NCBI RefSeq assembly: GCF_037975245.1
Contig: NC_092582.1
Span: forward strand, 10,828,001-10,892,000
Reading direction: 5' to 3'
DNA length: 64,000 bases
From: Apostichopus japonicus
Taxonomy: Eukaryota; Echinodermata; Holothuroidea; Aspidochirotida; Stichopodidae
The notes under the pieces were generated by a model. That model was not told the DNA's origin. It saw only the letters and a program-made list of their open reading frames with translations, and ran no database searches. The position numbers were made by a program, and so were the translations under genes. The stretch's first letter is position 1. The number at the start of each line of letters is the position of its first letter. Below, one piece after another: positions 49,172 to 62,400 of this stretch.

Positions 49172-52100
49172 CCTCTTTTGCATCGGTGGTTCGAGTCCCC
49201 GGTGATGACGTCTTTTGCCGATCTTTTACAGCGAGTGCCTACATGGGGAGCTGTAAGTATTAGTTAATCCACCTAATATCTCAGTCCATACAGTGGCGCG
49301 ATGGCTTGGCGCACTGTACGAGCTGATGAGCGAGGCCCTCTTTTGCATCGGTGGTTCGAGTCCCCGGTGATGACGTCTTTTGCCGATCTTTTACAGCGAG
49401 TGCCTACATGGGGAGCTGTAAGTATTAGTTAATCCACCTAATATCTCAGTCCATACAGTGGCGCGATGGCTTGGCGCACTGTACGAGCTGATGAGCGAGG
49501 CTCTCTTTTGCATCGGTGGTTCGAGTCCCCGGTGATGACGTCTTTTGCCGATCTTTTACAGCGAGTGCCTACATGGGGAGCTGTAAGTATTAGTTAATCC
49601 ACCTAATATCTCAGTCCATACAGTGGCGCGATGGCTTGGCGCACTGTACGAGCTGATGAGCGAGGCTCTCTTTTGCATCGGTGGTTCGAGTCCCCGGTGA
49701 TGACGTCTTTTGCCGATCTTTTACAGCGAGTGCCTACATGGGGAGCTGTAAGTATTAGTTAATCCACCTAATATCTCAGTCCATACAGTGGCGCGATGGC
49801 TTGGCGCACTGTACGAGCTGATGAGCGAGGCTCTCTTTTGCATCGGTGGTTCGAGTCCCCGGTGATGACGTCTTTTGCCGATCTTTTACAGCGAGTGCCT
49901 ACATGGGGAGCTGTAAGTATTAGTTAATCCACCTAATATCTCAGTCCATACAGTGGCGCGATGGCTTGGCGCACTGTACGAGCTGATGAGCGAGGCCCTC
50001 TTTTGCATCGGTGGTTCGAGTCCCCGGTGATGACGTCTTTTGCCGATCTTTTACAGCGAGTGCCTACATGGGGAGCTGTAAGTATTAGTTAATCCACCTA
50101 ATATCTCAGTCCATACAGTGGCGCGATGGCTTGGCGCACTGTACGAGCTGATGAGCGAGGCCCTCTTTTGCATCGGTGGTTCGAGTCCCCGGTGATGACG
50201 TCTTTTGCCGATCTTTTACAGCGAGTGCCTACATGGGGAGCTGTAAGTATTAGTTAATCCACCTAATATCTCAGTCCATACAGTGGCGCGATGGCTTGGC
50301 GCACTGTACGAGCTGATGAGCGAGGCCCTCTTTTGCATCGGTGGTTCGAGTCCCCGGTGATGACGTCTTTTGCCGATCTTTTACAGCGAGTGCCTACATG
50401 GGGAGCTGTAAGTATTAGTTAATCCACCTAATATCTCAGTCCATACAGTGGCGCGATGGCTTGGCGCACTGTACGAGCTGATGAGCGAGGCCCTCTTTTG
50501 CATCGGTGGTTCGAGTCCCCGGTGATGACGTCTTTTGCCGATCTTTTACAGCGAGTGCCTACATGGGGAGCTGTAAGTATTAGTTAATCCACCTAATATC
50601 TCAGTCCATACAGTGGCGCGATGGCTTGGCGCACTGTACGAGCTGATGAGCGAGGCCCTCTTTTGCATCGGTGGTTCGAGTCCCCGGTGATGACGTCTTT
50701 TGCCGATCTTTTACAGCGAGTGCCTACATGGGGAGCTGTAAGTATTAGTTAATCCACCTAATATCTCAGTCCATACAGTGGCGCGATGGCTTGGCGCACT
50801 GTACGAGCTGATGAGCGAGGCCCTCTTTTGCATCGGTGGTTCGAGTCCCCGGTGATGACGTCTTTTGCCGATCTTTTACAGCGAGTGCCTACATGGGGAG
50901 CTGTAAGTATTAGTTAATCCACCTAATATCTCAGTCCATACAGTGGCGCGATGGCTTGGCGCACTGTACGAGCTGATGAGCGAGGCCCTCTTTTGCATCG
51001 GTGGTTCGAGTCCCCGGTGATGACGTCTTTTGCCGATCTTTTACAGCGAGTGCCTACATGGGGAGCTGTAAGTATTAGTTAATCCACCTAATATCTCAGT
51101 CCATACAGTGGCGCGATGGCTTGGCGCACTGTACGAGCTGATGAGCGAGGCCCTCTTTTGCATCGGTGGTTCGAGTCCCCGGTGATGACGTCTTTTGCCG
51201 ATCTTTTACAGCGAGTGCCTACATGGGGAGCTGTAAGTATTAGTTAATCCACCTAATATCTCAGTCCATACAGTGGCGCGATGGCTTGGCGCACTGTACG
51301 AGCTGATGAGCGAGGCCCTCTTTTGCATCGGTGGTTCGAGTCCCCGGTGATGACGTCTTTTGCCGATCTTTTACAGCGAGTGCCTACATGGGGAGCTGTA
51401 AGTATTAGTTAATCCACCTAATATCTCAGTCCATACAGTGGCGCGATGGCTTGGCGCACTGTACGAGCTGATGAGCGAGGCTCTCTTTTGCATCGGTGGT
51501 TCGAGTCCCCGGTGATGACGTCTTTTGCCGATCTTTTACAGCGAGTGCCTACATGGGGAGCTGTAAGTATTAGTTAATCCACCTAATATCTCAGTCCATA
51601 CAGTGGCGCGATGGCTTGGCGCACTGTACGAGCTGATGAGCGAGGCTCTCTTTTGCATCGGTGGTTCGAGTCCCCGGTGATGACGTCTTTTGCCGATCTT
51701 TTACAGCGAGTGCCTACATGGGGAGCTGTAAGTATTAGTTAATCCACCTAATATCTCAGTCCATACAGTGGCGCGATGGCTTGGCGCACTGTACGAGCTG
51801 ATGAGCGAGGCCCTCTTTTGCATCGGTGGTTCGAGTCCCCGGTGATGACGTCTTTTGCCGATCTTTTACAGCGAGTGCCTACATGGGGAGCTGTAAGTAT
51901 TAGTTAATCCACCTAATATCTCAGTCCATACAGTGGCGCGATGGCTTGGCGCACTGTACGAGCTGATGAGCGAGGCTCTCTTTTGCATCGGTGGTTCGAG
52001 TCCCCGGTGATGACGTCTTTTGCCGATCTTTTACAGCGAGTGCCTACATGGGGAGCTGTAAGTATTAGTTAATCCACCTAATATCTCAGTCCATACAGTG

Positions 52101-52310
52101 GCGCGATGGCTTGGCGCACTGTACGAGCTGATGAGCGAGGCTCTCTTTTGCATCGGTGGTTCGAGTCCCCGGTGATGACGTCTTTTGCCGATCTTTTACA
52201 GCGAGTGCCTACATGGGGAGCTGTAAGTCTTAGTTAATCCACCTAATATCTCAGTCCATACAGTGGCGCGATGGCTTGGCGCACTGTACGAGCTGATGAG
52301 CGAGGCCCTC
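49172..52310 (+). repeat. Interspersed GAGGCCCTC / GAGGCTCTC monomers
   Basis: CCCTC monomers occur at 49172 and 49337, then nine in a row from about 49997 to 51317, and singly near 51812 and 52307, with CTCTC monomers between. The alternating pattern suggests gene conversion or short unequal exchanges rather than one clean expansion. Confidence 0.8.
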
Positions 52311-53288
52311 TTTTGCATCGGTGGTTCGAGTCCCCGGTGATGACGTCTTTTGCCGATCTTTTACAGCGAGTGCCTACATGGGGAGCTGTAAGTATTAGTT
52401 AATCCACCTAATATCTCAGTCCATACAGTGGCGCGATGGCTTGGCGCACTGTACGAGCTGATGAGCGAGGCTCTCTTTTGCATCGGTGGTTCGAGTCCCC
52501 GGTGATGACGTCTTTTGCCGATCTTTTACAGCGAGTGCCTACATGGGGAGCTGTAAGTATTAGTTAATCCACCTAATATCTCAGTCCATACAGTGGCGCG
52601 ATGGCTTGGCGCACTGTACGAGCTGATGAGCGAGGCTCTCTTTTGCATCGGTGGTTCGAGTCCCCGGTGATGACGTCTTTTGCCGATCTTTTACAGCGAG
52701 TGCCTACATGGGGAGCTGTAAGTATTAGTTAATCCACCTAATATCTCAGTCCATACAGTGGCGCGATGGCTTGGCGCACTGTACGAGCTGATGAGCGAGG
52801 CTCTCTTTTGCATCGGTGGTTCGAGTCCCCGGTGATGACGTCTTTTGCCGATCTTTTACAGCGAGTGCCTACATGGGGAGCTGTAAGTATTAGTTAATCC
52901 ACCTAATATCTCAGTCCATACAGTGGCGCGATGGCTTGGCGCACTGTACGAGCTGATGAGCGAGGCTCTCTTTTGCATCGGTGGTTCGAGTCCCCGGTGA
53001 TGACGTCTTTTGCCGATCTTTTACAGCGAGTGCCTACATGGGGAGCTGTAAGTATTAGTTAATCCACCTAATATCTCAGTCCATACAGTGGCGCGATGGC
53101 TTGGCGCACTGTACGAGCTGATGAGCGAGGCTCTCTTTTGCATCGGTGGTTCGAGTCCCCGGTGATGACGTCTTTTGCCGATCTTTTACAGCGAGTGCCT
53201 ACATGGGGAGCTGTAAGTATTAGTTAATCCACCTAATATCTCAGTCCATACAGTGGCGCGATGGCTTGGCGCACTGTACGAGCTGATG

Positions 53289-53388
53289 NNNNNNNNNNNN
53301 NNNNNNNNNNNNNNNNNNNNNNNNNNNNNNNNNNNNNNNNNNNNNNNNNNNNNNNNNNNNNNNNNNNNNNNNNNNNNNNNNNNNNNNN
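53289..53388. other. Assembly gap, 100 Ns
   Basis: Exactly 100 Ns replace sequence inside the satellite. The left side ends in GCTGATG and the right side resumes at CTCTTTTGCATC; nine consensus bases plus an unknown number of whole monomers are missing. A run of exactly 100 is the usual placeholder for a gap of unknown length. Confidence 0.97.
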
Positions 53389-56300
53389 CTCTTTTGCATC
53401 GGTGGTTCGAGTCCCCGGTGATGACGTCTTTTGCCGATCTTTGACAGCGAGTGCCTACATGGGGAGCTAGTAAGTATTAGTTATCCACCGAATATCTCAA
53501 GTCCATACAGTGGCGCGATGGCTTGGCGCACTGTACGAGCTGATGAGCGAGGCTCTCTTTTGCATCGGTGGTTCGAGTCCCCGGTGATGACGTCTTTTGC
53601 CGATCTTTTACAGCGAGTGCCTACATGGGGAGCTGTAAGTATTAGTTAATCCACCGAATATCTCAGTCCATACAGTGGCGCGATGGCTTGCGCACTGTAC
53701 GAGCTGATGAGCGAGGCTCTCTTTTGCATCGGTGGTTCGAGTCCCCGGTGATGACGTCTTTTGCCGATCTTTTACAGCGAGTGCCTACATGGGGAGCTGT
53801 AAGTATTAGTTAATCCACCGAATATCTCAGTCCATACAGTGGCGCGATGGCTTGGCGCACTGTACGAGCTGATGAGCGAGGCTCTCTTTTGCATCGGTGG
53901 TTCGAGTCCCCGGTGATGGACGTCTTTTGCCGATCTTTTACAGCGAGTGCCTACATGGGAGCTGTAAGTATTAGTTAATCCACCGAATATCTCAGTCCAT
54001 ACAGTGGCGCGATGGCTTGGCGCACTGTACGAGCTGATGAGCGAGGCTCTCTTTTGCATCGGTGGTTCGAGTCCCCGTGATGACGTCTTTTGCCGATCTT
54101 TTACAGCGAGTGCCTACATGGGGAGCTGTAAGTATTAGTTAATCCACCGAATATCTCAGTCCATACAGTGGCGCGATGGCTTGGCGCACTGTACGAGCTG
54201 ATGAGCGAGGCTCTCTTTTGCATCGGTGGTTCGAGTCCCCGGTGATGACGTCTTTTGCCGATCTTTTACAGCGAGTGCCTACATGGGGAGCTGTAAGTAT
54301 TAGTTAATCCACCGAATATCTCAGTCCATACAGTGGCGCGATGGCTTGGCGCACTGTACGAGCTGATGAGCGAGGCTCTCTTTTGCATCGGTGGTTCGAG
54401 TCCCCGGTGATGACGTCTTTTGCCGATCTTTTACAGCGAGTGCCTACATGGGGAGCTGTAAGTATTAGTTAATCCACCGAATATCTCAGTCCATACAGTG
54501 GCGCGATGGCTTGGCGCACTGTACGAGCTGATGAGCGAGGCTCTCTTTTGCATCGGTGGTTCGAGTCCCCGGTGATGACGTCTTTTGCCGATCTTTTACA
54601 GCGAGTGCCTACATGGGGAGCTGTAAGTATTAGTTAATCCACCGAATATCTCAGTCCATACAGTGGCGCGATGGCTTGCGCACTGTACGAGCTGATGAGC
54701 GAGGCTCTCTTTTTGCATCGGTGGTTCGAGTCCCCGGTGATGACGTCTTTGCCGATCTTTTACAGCGAGTGCCTACATGGGGAGCTGTAAGTATTAGTTA
54801 ATCCACCGAATATCTCAGTCCATACAGTGGCGCGATGGCTTGGCGCACTGTACGAGCTGATGAGCGAGGCTCTCTTTTGCATCGGTGGTTCGAGTCCCCG
54901 GTGATGACGTCTTTTGCCGATCTTTTACAGCGAGTGCCTACATGGGGAGCTGTAAGTATTAGTTAATCCACCGAATATCTCAGTCCATACAGTGGCGCGA
55001 TGGCTTGGCGCACTGTACGAGCTGATGAGCGAGGCTCTCTTTTGCATCGGTGGTTCGAGTCCCGGTGATGACGTCTTTTGCCGATCTTTTACAGCGAGTG
55101 CCTACATGGGGAGCTGTAAGTATTAGTTAATCACCGAATATCTCAGTCCATACAGTGGCGCGATGGCTTGGCGCACTGTACGAGCTGATGAGCGAGGCTC
55201 TCTTTGCATCGGTGGTTCGAGTCCCCGGTGATGACGTCTTTTGCCGATCTTTTACAGCGAGTGCCTACATGGGGAGCTGTAAGTATTAGTTAATCCACCG
55301 AATATCTCAGTCCATACAGTGGCGCGATGGCTTGGCGCACTGTACGAGCTGATGAGCGAGGCTCTCTTTTGCATCGGTGGTTCGAGTCCCCGGTGATGAC
55401 GTCTTTTGCCGATCTTTTACAGCGAGTGCCTACATGGGAGCTGTAAGTATTAGTTAATCCACCGAATATCTCAGTCCATACAGTGGCGCGATGGCTTGGC
55501 GCACTGTACGAGCTGATGAGCGAGGCTCTCTTTTGCATCGGTGGTTCGAGTCCCCGTGATGACGTCTTTTGCCGATCTTTTACAGCGAGTGCCTACATGG
55601 GGAGCTGTAAGTATTAGTTAATCCACCGAATATCTCAGTCCATACAGTGGCGCGATGGCTTGGCGCACTGTACGAGCTGATGAGCGAGGCTCTCTTTTGC
55701 ATCGGTGGTTCGAGTCCCCGGTGATGACGTCTTTTGCCGATCTTTTACAGCGAGTGCCTACATGGGAGCTGTAAGTATTAGTTAATCCACCGAATATCTC
55801 AGTCCATACAGTGGCGCGATGGCTTGGCGCACTGTACGAGCTGATGAGCGAGGCTCTCTTTTGCATCGGTGGTTCGAGTCCCCGGTGATGACGTCTTTTG
55901 CCGATCTTTTACAGCGAGTGCCTACATGGGGAGCTGTAAGTATTAGTTAATCCACCGAATATCTCAGTCCATACAGTGGCGCGATGGCTTGGCGCACTGT
56001 ACGAGCTGATGAGCGAGGCTCTCTTTTGCATCGGTGGTTCGAGTCCCCGGTGATGACGTCTTTTGCCGATCTTTTACAGCGAGTGCCTACATGGGGAGCT
56101 GTAAGTATAGTTAATCCACCGAATATCTCAGTCCATACAGTGGCGCGATGGCTTGGCGCACTGTACCGAGCTGATGAGCGAGGCTCTCTTTTGCATCGGT
56201 GGTTCGAGTCCCCGGTGATGACGTCTTTTGCCGATCTTTTACAGCGAGTGCCTACATGGGGAGCTGTAAGTATTAGTTAATCCACCGAATATCTCAGTCC

Positions 56301-59300
56301 ATACAGTGGCGCGATGGCTTGGCGCACTGTACGAGCTGATGAGCGAGGCTCTCTTTTGCATCGGTGGTTCGAGTCCCCGGTGATGACGTCTTTTGCCGAT
56401 CTTTTACAGCGAGTGCCTACATGGGGAGCTGTAAGTATTAGTTAATCCACCGAATATCTCAGTCCATACAGTGGCGCGATGGCTTGGCGCACTGTACGAG
56501 CTGATGAGCGAGGCTCTCTTTTGCATCGGTGGTTCGAGTCCCCGGTGATGACGTCTTTTGCCGATCTTTTACAGCGAGTGCCTACATGGGGAGCTGTTAA
56601 GTATTAGTTAATCCACCGAATATCTCAGTCCATACAGTGGCGCGATGGCTTGGCGCACTGTACGAGCTGATGAGCGAGGCTCTCTTTTGCATCGGTGGTT
56701 CGAGTCCCCGGTGATGACGTCTTTTGCCGATCTTTTACAGCGAGTGCCTACATGGGGAGCTGTAAGTATTAGTTATCCACCGAATATCTCAGTCCATACA
56801 GTGGCGCGATGGCTTGGCGCACTGTACGAGCTGATGAGCGAGGCTCTCTTTGCATCGGTGGTTCGAGTCCCCGGTGATGACGTCTTTTGCCGATCTTTTA
56901 CAGCGAGTGCCTACATGGGGAGCTGTAAGTATTAGTTAATCCACCGAATATCTCAGTCCATACAGTGGCGCGATGGCTTGGCGCACTGTACGAGCTGATG
57001 AGCGAGGCTCTCTTTTGCATCGGTGGTTCGAGTCCCCGGTGATGACGTCTTTTGCCGATCTTTTACAGCGAGTGCCTACATGGGGAGCTGTAAAGTATTA
57101 GTTAATCCACCGAATATCTCAGTCCCATACAGTGGCGCGATGGCTTGGCGCACTGTACGAGCTGATGAGCGAGGCTCTCTTTTGCATCGGTGGTTCGAGT
57201 CCCCGGTGATGACGTCTTTTGCCGATCTTTTACAGCGAGTGCCTACATGGGGAGCTGTAAGTATTAGTAATCCACCGAATATCTCAGTCCATACAGTGGC
57301 GCGATGGCTTGGCGCACTGTACGAGCTGATGAGCGAGGCTCTCTTTTGCATCGGTGGTTCGAGTCCCCGGTGATGACGTCTTTTGCCGATCTTTTACAGC
57401 GAGTGCCTACATGGGGAGCTGTAAGTATTAGTTAATCCACCGAATATCTCAGTCCATACAGTGGCGCGATGGCTTGGCGCACTGTACGAGCTGATGAGCG
57501 AGGCTCTCTTTTGCATCGGTGGTTCGAGTCCCCGTGATGACGTCTTTTGCCGATCTTTTACAGCGAGTGCCTACATGGGGAGCTGTAAGTATTAGTTAAT
57601 CCACCGAATATCTCAGTCCATACAGTGGCGCGATGGCTTGGCGCACTGTACGAGCTGATGAGCGAGGCTCTCTTTGCATCGGTGGTTCGAGTCCCCGGTG
57701 ATGACGTCTTTTGCCGATCTTTTACAGCGAGTGCCTACATGGGAGCTGTAAGTATTAGTTAATCCACCGAATATCTCAGTCCATACAGTGGCGCGATGGC
57801 TTGGCGCACTGTACGAGCTGATGAGCGAGGCTCTCTTTTGCATCGGTGGTTCGAGTCCCCGGTGATGACGTCTTTTGCCGATCTTTTACAGCGAGTGCCT
57901 ACATGGGAGCTGTAAGTATTAGTTAATCCACCGAATATCTCAGTCCATACAGTGGCGCGATGGCTTGGCGCACTGTACGAGCTGATGAGCGAGGCTCTCT
58001 TTTGCATCGGTGGTTCGAGTCCCCGGTGATGACGTCTTTTGCCGATCTTTTACAGCGAGTGCCTACATGGGAGCTGTAAGTATTAGTTAATCCACCGAAT
58101 ATCTCAGTCCATACAGTGGCGCGATGGCTTGGCGCACTGTACGAGCTGATGAGCGAGGCTCTCTTTTGCATCGGTGGTTCGAGTCCCCGGTGATGACGTC
58201 TTTTGCCGATCTTTTACAGCGAGTGCCTACATGGGAGCTGTAAGTATTAGTTAATCCACCGAATATCTCAGTCCATACAGTGGCGCGATGGCTTGGCGCA
58301 CTGTACGAGCTGATGAGCGAGGCTCTCTTTTGCATCGGTGGTTCGAGTCCCCGGTGATGACGTCTTTTGCCGATCTTTTACAGCGAGTGCCTACATGGGG
58401 AGCTGTAAGTATTAGTTAATCCACCGAATATCTCAGTCCATACAGTGGCGCGATGGCTTGGCGCACTGTACGAGCTGATGAGCGAGGCTCTCTTTTGCAT
58501 CGGTGGTTCGAGTCCCCGGTGATGACGTCTTTTGCCGATCTTTACAGCGAGTGCCTACATGGGGAGCTGTAAGTATTAGTTAATCCACCGAATATCTCAG
58601 TCCATACAGTGGCGCGATGGCTTGGCGCACTGTACGAGCTGATGAGCGAGGCTCTCTTTTGCATCGGTGGTTCGAGTCCCCGTGATGACGTCTTTTGCCG
58701 ATCTTTTACAGCGAGTGCCTACATGGGGAGCTGTAAGTATTAGTTAATCCACCGAATATCTCAGTCCATACAGTGGCGCGATGGCTTGGCGCACTGTACG
58801 AGCTGATGAGCGAGGCTCTCTTTTGCATCGGTGGTTCGAGTCCCCGGTGATGACGTCTTTTGCCGATCTTTTACAGCGAGTGCCTACATGGGGAGCTGTA
58901 AGTATTAGTTAATCCACCGAATATCTCAGTCCATACAGTGGCGCGATGGCTTGGCGCACTGTACGAGCTGATGAGCGAGGCTCTCTTTTGCATCGGTGGT
59001 TCGAGTCCCCGGTGATGACGTCTTTTGCCGATCTTTTACAGCGAGTGCCTACATGGGAGCTGTAAGTATTAGTTAATCCACCGAATATCTCAGTCCATAC
59101 AGTGCGCGATGGCTTGGCGCACTGTACGAGCTGATGAGCGAGGCTCTCTTTTGCATCGGTGGTTCGAGTCCCCGGTGATGACGTCTTTTGCCGATCTTTT
59201 ACAGCGAGTGCCTACATGGGGAGCTGTAAGTATTAGTTAATCCACCGAATATCTCAGTCCATACAGTGGCGCGATGGCTTGGCGCACTGTACGAGCTGAT

Positions 59301-59480
59301 GAGCGAGGCTCTCTTTTGCATCGGTGGTTCGAGTCCCCGGTGATGACGTCTTTTGCCGATCTTTTACAGCGAGTGCCTACATGGGGAGCTGTAAGTATTA
59401 GTTAATCCACCGAATATCTCAGTCCATACAGTGGCGCGATGGCTTGGCGCACTGTACGAGCTGATGAGCTTTTTGCATCG
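53389..59480 (+). repeat. Satellite after the gap, indel-rich (likely unpolished sequence)
   Basis: About 37 monomers of the CCGAATAT type carry roughly 35 single-base indels, mostly in short homopolymers: GGGG to GGG (for example near 53958, 55437, 57741, 58233), GG to G (53690, 54676), TTTT to TTT (55204, 56850) and occasional insertions (53469, 56166, 57124). One 9-bp loss at about 59469 turns GAGCGAGGCTC-T4 into GAGCTTTTT. The middle section left of the gap shows no such indels. The adjacency to the gap points to sequencing error at a contig edge. All short open frames here are by-products of the repeat. Confidence 0.85.
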
Positions 59481-62400
59481 GTGGTTCGAGTCCCCGGTGA
59501 TGACGTCTTTTGCCGATCTTTTACAGCGAGTGCCTACATGGGGAGCTGTAAGTATTAGTTAATCCACCGAATATCTCAGTCCATACAGTGGCGCGATGGC
59601 TTGGCGCACTGTACGAGCTGATGAGCGAGGCTCTCTTTTGCATCGGTGGTTCGAGTCCCCGGTGATGACGTCTTTTGCCGATCTTTTACAGCGAGTGCCT
59701 ACATGGGGAGCTGTAAGTATTAGTTAATCCACCGAATATCTCAGTCCATACAGTGGCGCGATGGCTTGGCGCACTGTACGAGCTGATGAGCGAGGCTCTC
59801 TTTTGCATCGGTGGTTCGAGTCCCCGGTGATGACGTCTTTTGCCGATCTTTTACAGCGAGTGCCTACATGGGGAGCTGTAAGTATTAGTTAATCCACCGA
59901 ATATCTCAGTCCATACAGTGGCGCGATGGCTTGGCGCACTGTACGAGCTGATGAGCGAGGCTCTCTTTTGCATCGGTGGTTCGAGTCCCCGGTGATGACG
60001 TCTTTTGCCGATCTTTTACAGCGAGTGCCTACATGGGGAGCTGTAAGTATTAGTTAATCCACCGAATATCTCAGTCCATACAGTGGCGCGATGGCTTGGC
60101 GCACTGTACGAGCTGATGAGCGAGGCTCTCTTTTGCATCGGTGGTTCGAGTCCCCGGTGATGACGTCTTTTGCCGATCTTTTACAGCGAGTGCCTACATG
60201 GGGAGCTGTAAGTATTAGTTAATCCACCGAATATCTCAGTCCATACAGTGGCGCGATGGCTTGGCGCACTGTACGAGCTGATGAGCGAGGCTCTCTTTTG
60301 CATCGGTGGTTCGAGTCCCCGGTGATGACGTCTTTTGCCGATCTTTTACAGCGAGTGCCTACATGGGGAGCTGTAAGTATTAGTTAATCCACCGAATATC
60401 TCAGTCCATACAGTGGCGCGATGGCTTGGCGCACTGTACGAGCTGATGAGCGAGGCTCTCTTTTGCATCGGTGGTTCGAGTCCCCGGTGATGACGTCTTT
60501 TGCCGATCTTTTACAGCGAGTGCCTACATGGGGAGCTGTAAGTATTAGTTAATCCACCGAATATCTCAGTCCATACAGTGGCGCGATGGCTTGGCGCACT
60601 GTACGAGCTGATGAGCGAGGCTCTCTTTTGCATCGGTGGTTCGAGTCCCCGGTGATGACGTCTTTTGCCGATCTTTTACAGCGAGTGCCTACATGGGGAG
60701 CTGTAAGTATTAGTTAATCCACCGAATATCTCAGTCCATACAGTGGCGCGATGGCTTGGCGCACTGTACGAGCTGATGAGCGAGGCTCTCTTTTGCATCG
60801 GTGGTTCGAGTCCCCGGTGATGACGTCTTTTGCCGATCTTTTACAGCGAGTGCCTACATGGGGAGCTGTAAGTATTAGTTAATCCACCGAATATCTCAGT
60901 CCATACAGTGGCGCGATGGCTTGGCGCACTGTACGAGCTGATGAGCGAGGCTCTCTTTTGCATCGGTGGTTCGAGTCCCCGGTGATGACGTCTTTTGCCG
61001 ATCTTTTACAGCGAGTGCCTACATGGGGAGCTGTAAGTATTAGTTAATCCACCGAATATCTCAGTCCATACAGTGGCGCGATGGCTTGGCGCACTGTACG
61101 AGCTGATGAGCGAGGCTCTCTTTTGCATCGGTGGTTCGAGTCCCCGGTGATGACGTCTTTTGCCGATCTTTTACAGCGAGTGCCTACATGGGGAGCTGTA
61201 AGTATTAGTTAATCCACCGAATATCTCAGTCCATACAGTGGCGCGATGGCTTGGCGCACTGTACGAGCTGATGAGCGAGGCTCTCTTTTGCATCGGTGGT
61301 TCGAGTCCCCGGTGATGACGTCTTTTGCCGATCTTTTACAGCGAGTGCCTACATGGGGAGCTGTAAGTATTAGTTAATCCACCGAATATCTCAGTCCATA
61401 CAGTGGCGCGATGGCTTGGCGCACTGTACGAGCTGATGAGCGAGGCTCTCTTTTGCATCGGTGGTTCGAGTCCCCGGTGATGACGTCTTTTGCCGATCTT
61501 TTACAGCGAGTGCCTACATGGGGAGCTGTAAGTATTAGTTAATCCACCGAATATCTCAGTCCATACAGTGGCGCGATGGCTTGGCGCACTGTACGAGCTG
61601 ATGAGCGAGGCTCTCTTTTGCATCGGTGGTTCGAGTCCCCGGTGATGACGTCTTTTGCCGATCTTTTACAGCGAGTGCCTACATGGGGAGCTGTAAGTAT
61701 TAGTTAATCCACCGAATATCTCAGTCCATACAGTGGCGCGATGGCTTGGCGCACTGTACGAGCTGATGAGCGAGGCTCTCTTTTGCATCGGTGGTTCGAG
61801 TCCCCGGTGATGACGTCTTTTGCCGATCTTTTACAGCGAGTGCCTACATGGGGAGCTGTAAGTATTAGTTAATCCACCGAATATCTCAGTCCATACAGTG
61901 GCGCGATGGCTTGGCGCACTGTACGAGCTGATGAGCGAGGCTCTCTTTTGCATCGGTGGTTCGAGTCCCCGGTGATGACGTCTTTTGCCGATCTTTTACA
62001 GCGAGTGCCTACATGGGGAGCTGTAAGTATTAGTTAATCCACCGAATATCTCAGTCCATACAGTGGCGCGATGGCTTGGCGCACTGTACGAGCTGATGAG
62101 CGAGGCTCTCTTTTGCATCGGTGGTTCGAGTCCCCGGTGATGACGTCTTTTGCCGATCTTTTACAGCGAGTGCCTACATGGGGAGCTGTAAGTATTAGTT
62201 AATCCACCGAATATCTCAGTCCATACAGTGGCGCGATGGCTTGGCGCACTGTACGAGCTGATGAGCGAGGCTCTCTTTTGCATCGGTGGTTCGAGTCCCC
62301 GGTGATGACGTCTTTTGCCGATCTTTTACAGCGAGTGCCTACATGGGGAGCTGTAAGTATTAGTTAATCCACCGAATATCTCAGTCCATACAGTGGCGCG

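Larger units (their letters stand above)
21214..53288 (+). repeat. 165-bp tRNA-like satellite array, middle section
   Basis: About 194 monomers in the same orientation as the left section. The 165-bp period holds throughout and I see no indel. It is a mosaic of sub-blocks defined by single diagnostic bases, itemised in separate entries. Stretches between the itemised sub-blocks, for example 42131-44143 and 52473-53288, are plain consensus. Confidence 0.97.

Noticed and set aside
53431-58335. Several 60-116 codon open frames on both strands after the gap
   Set aside because: All are translations of the same satellite monomer shifted by single-base indels; none has independent coding evidence.
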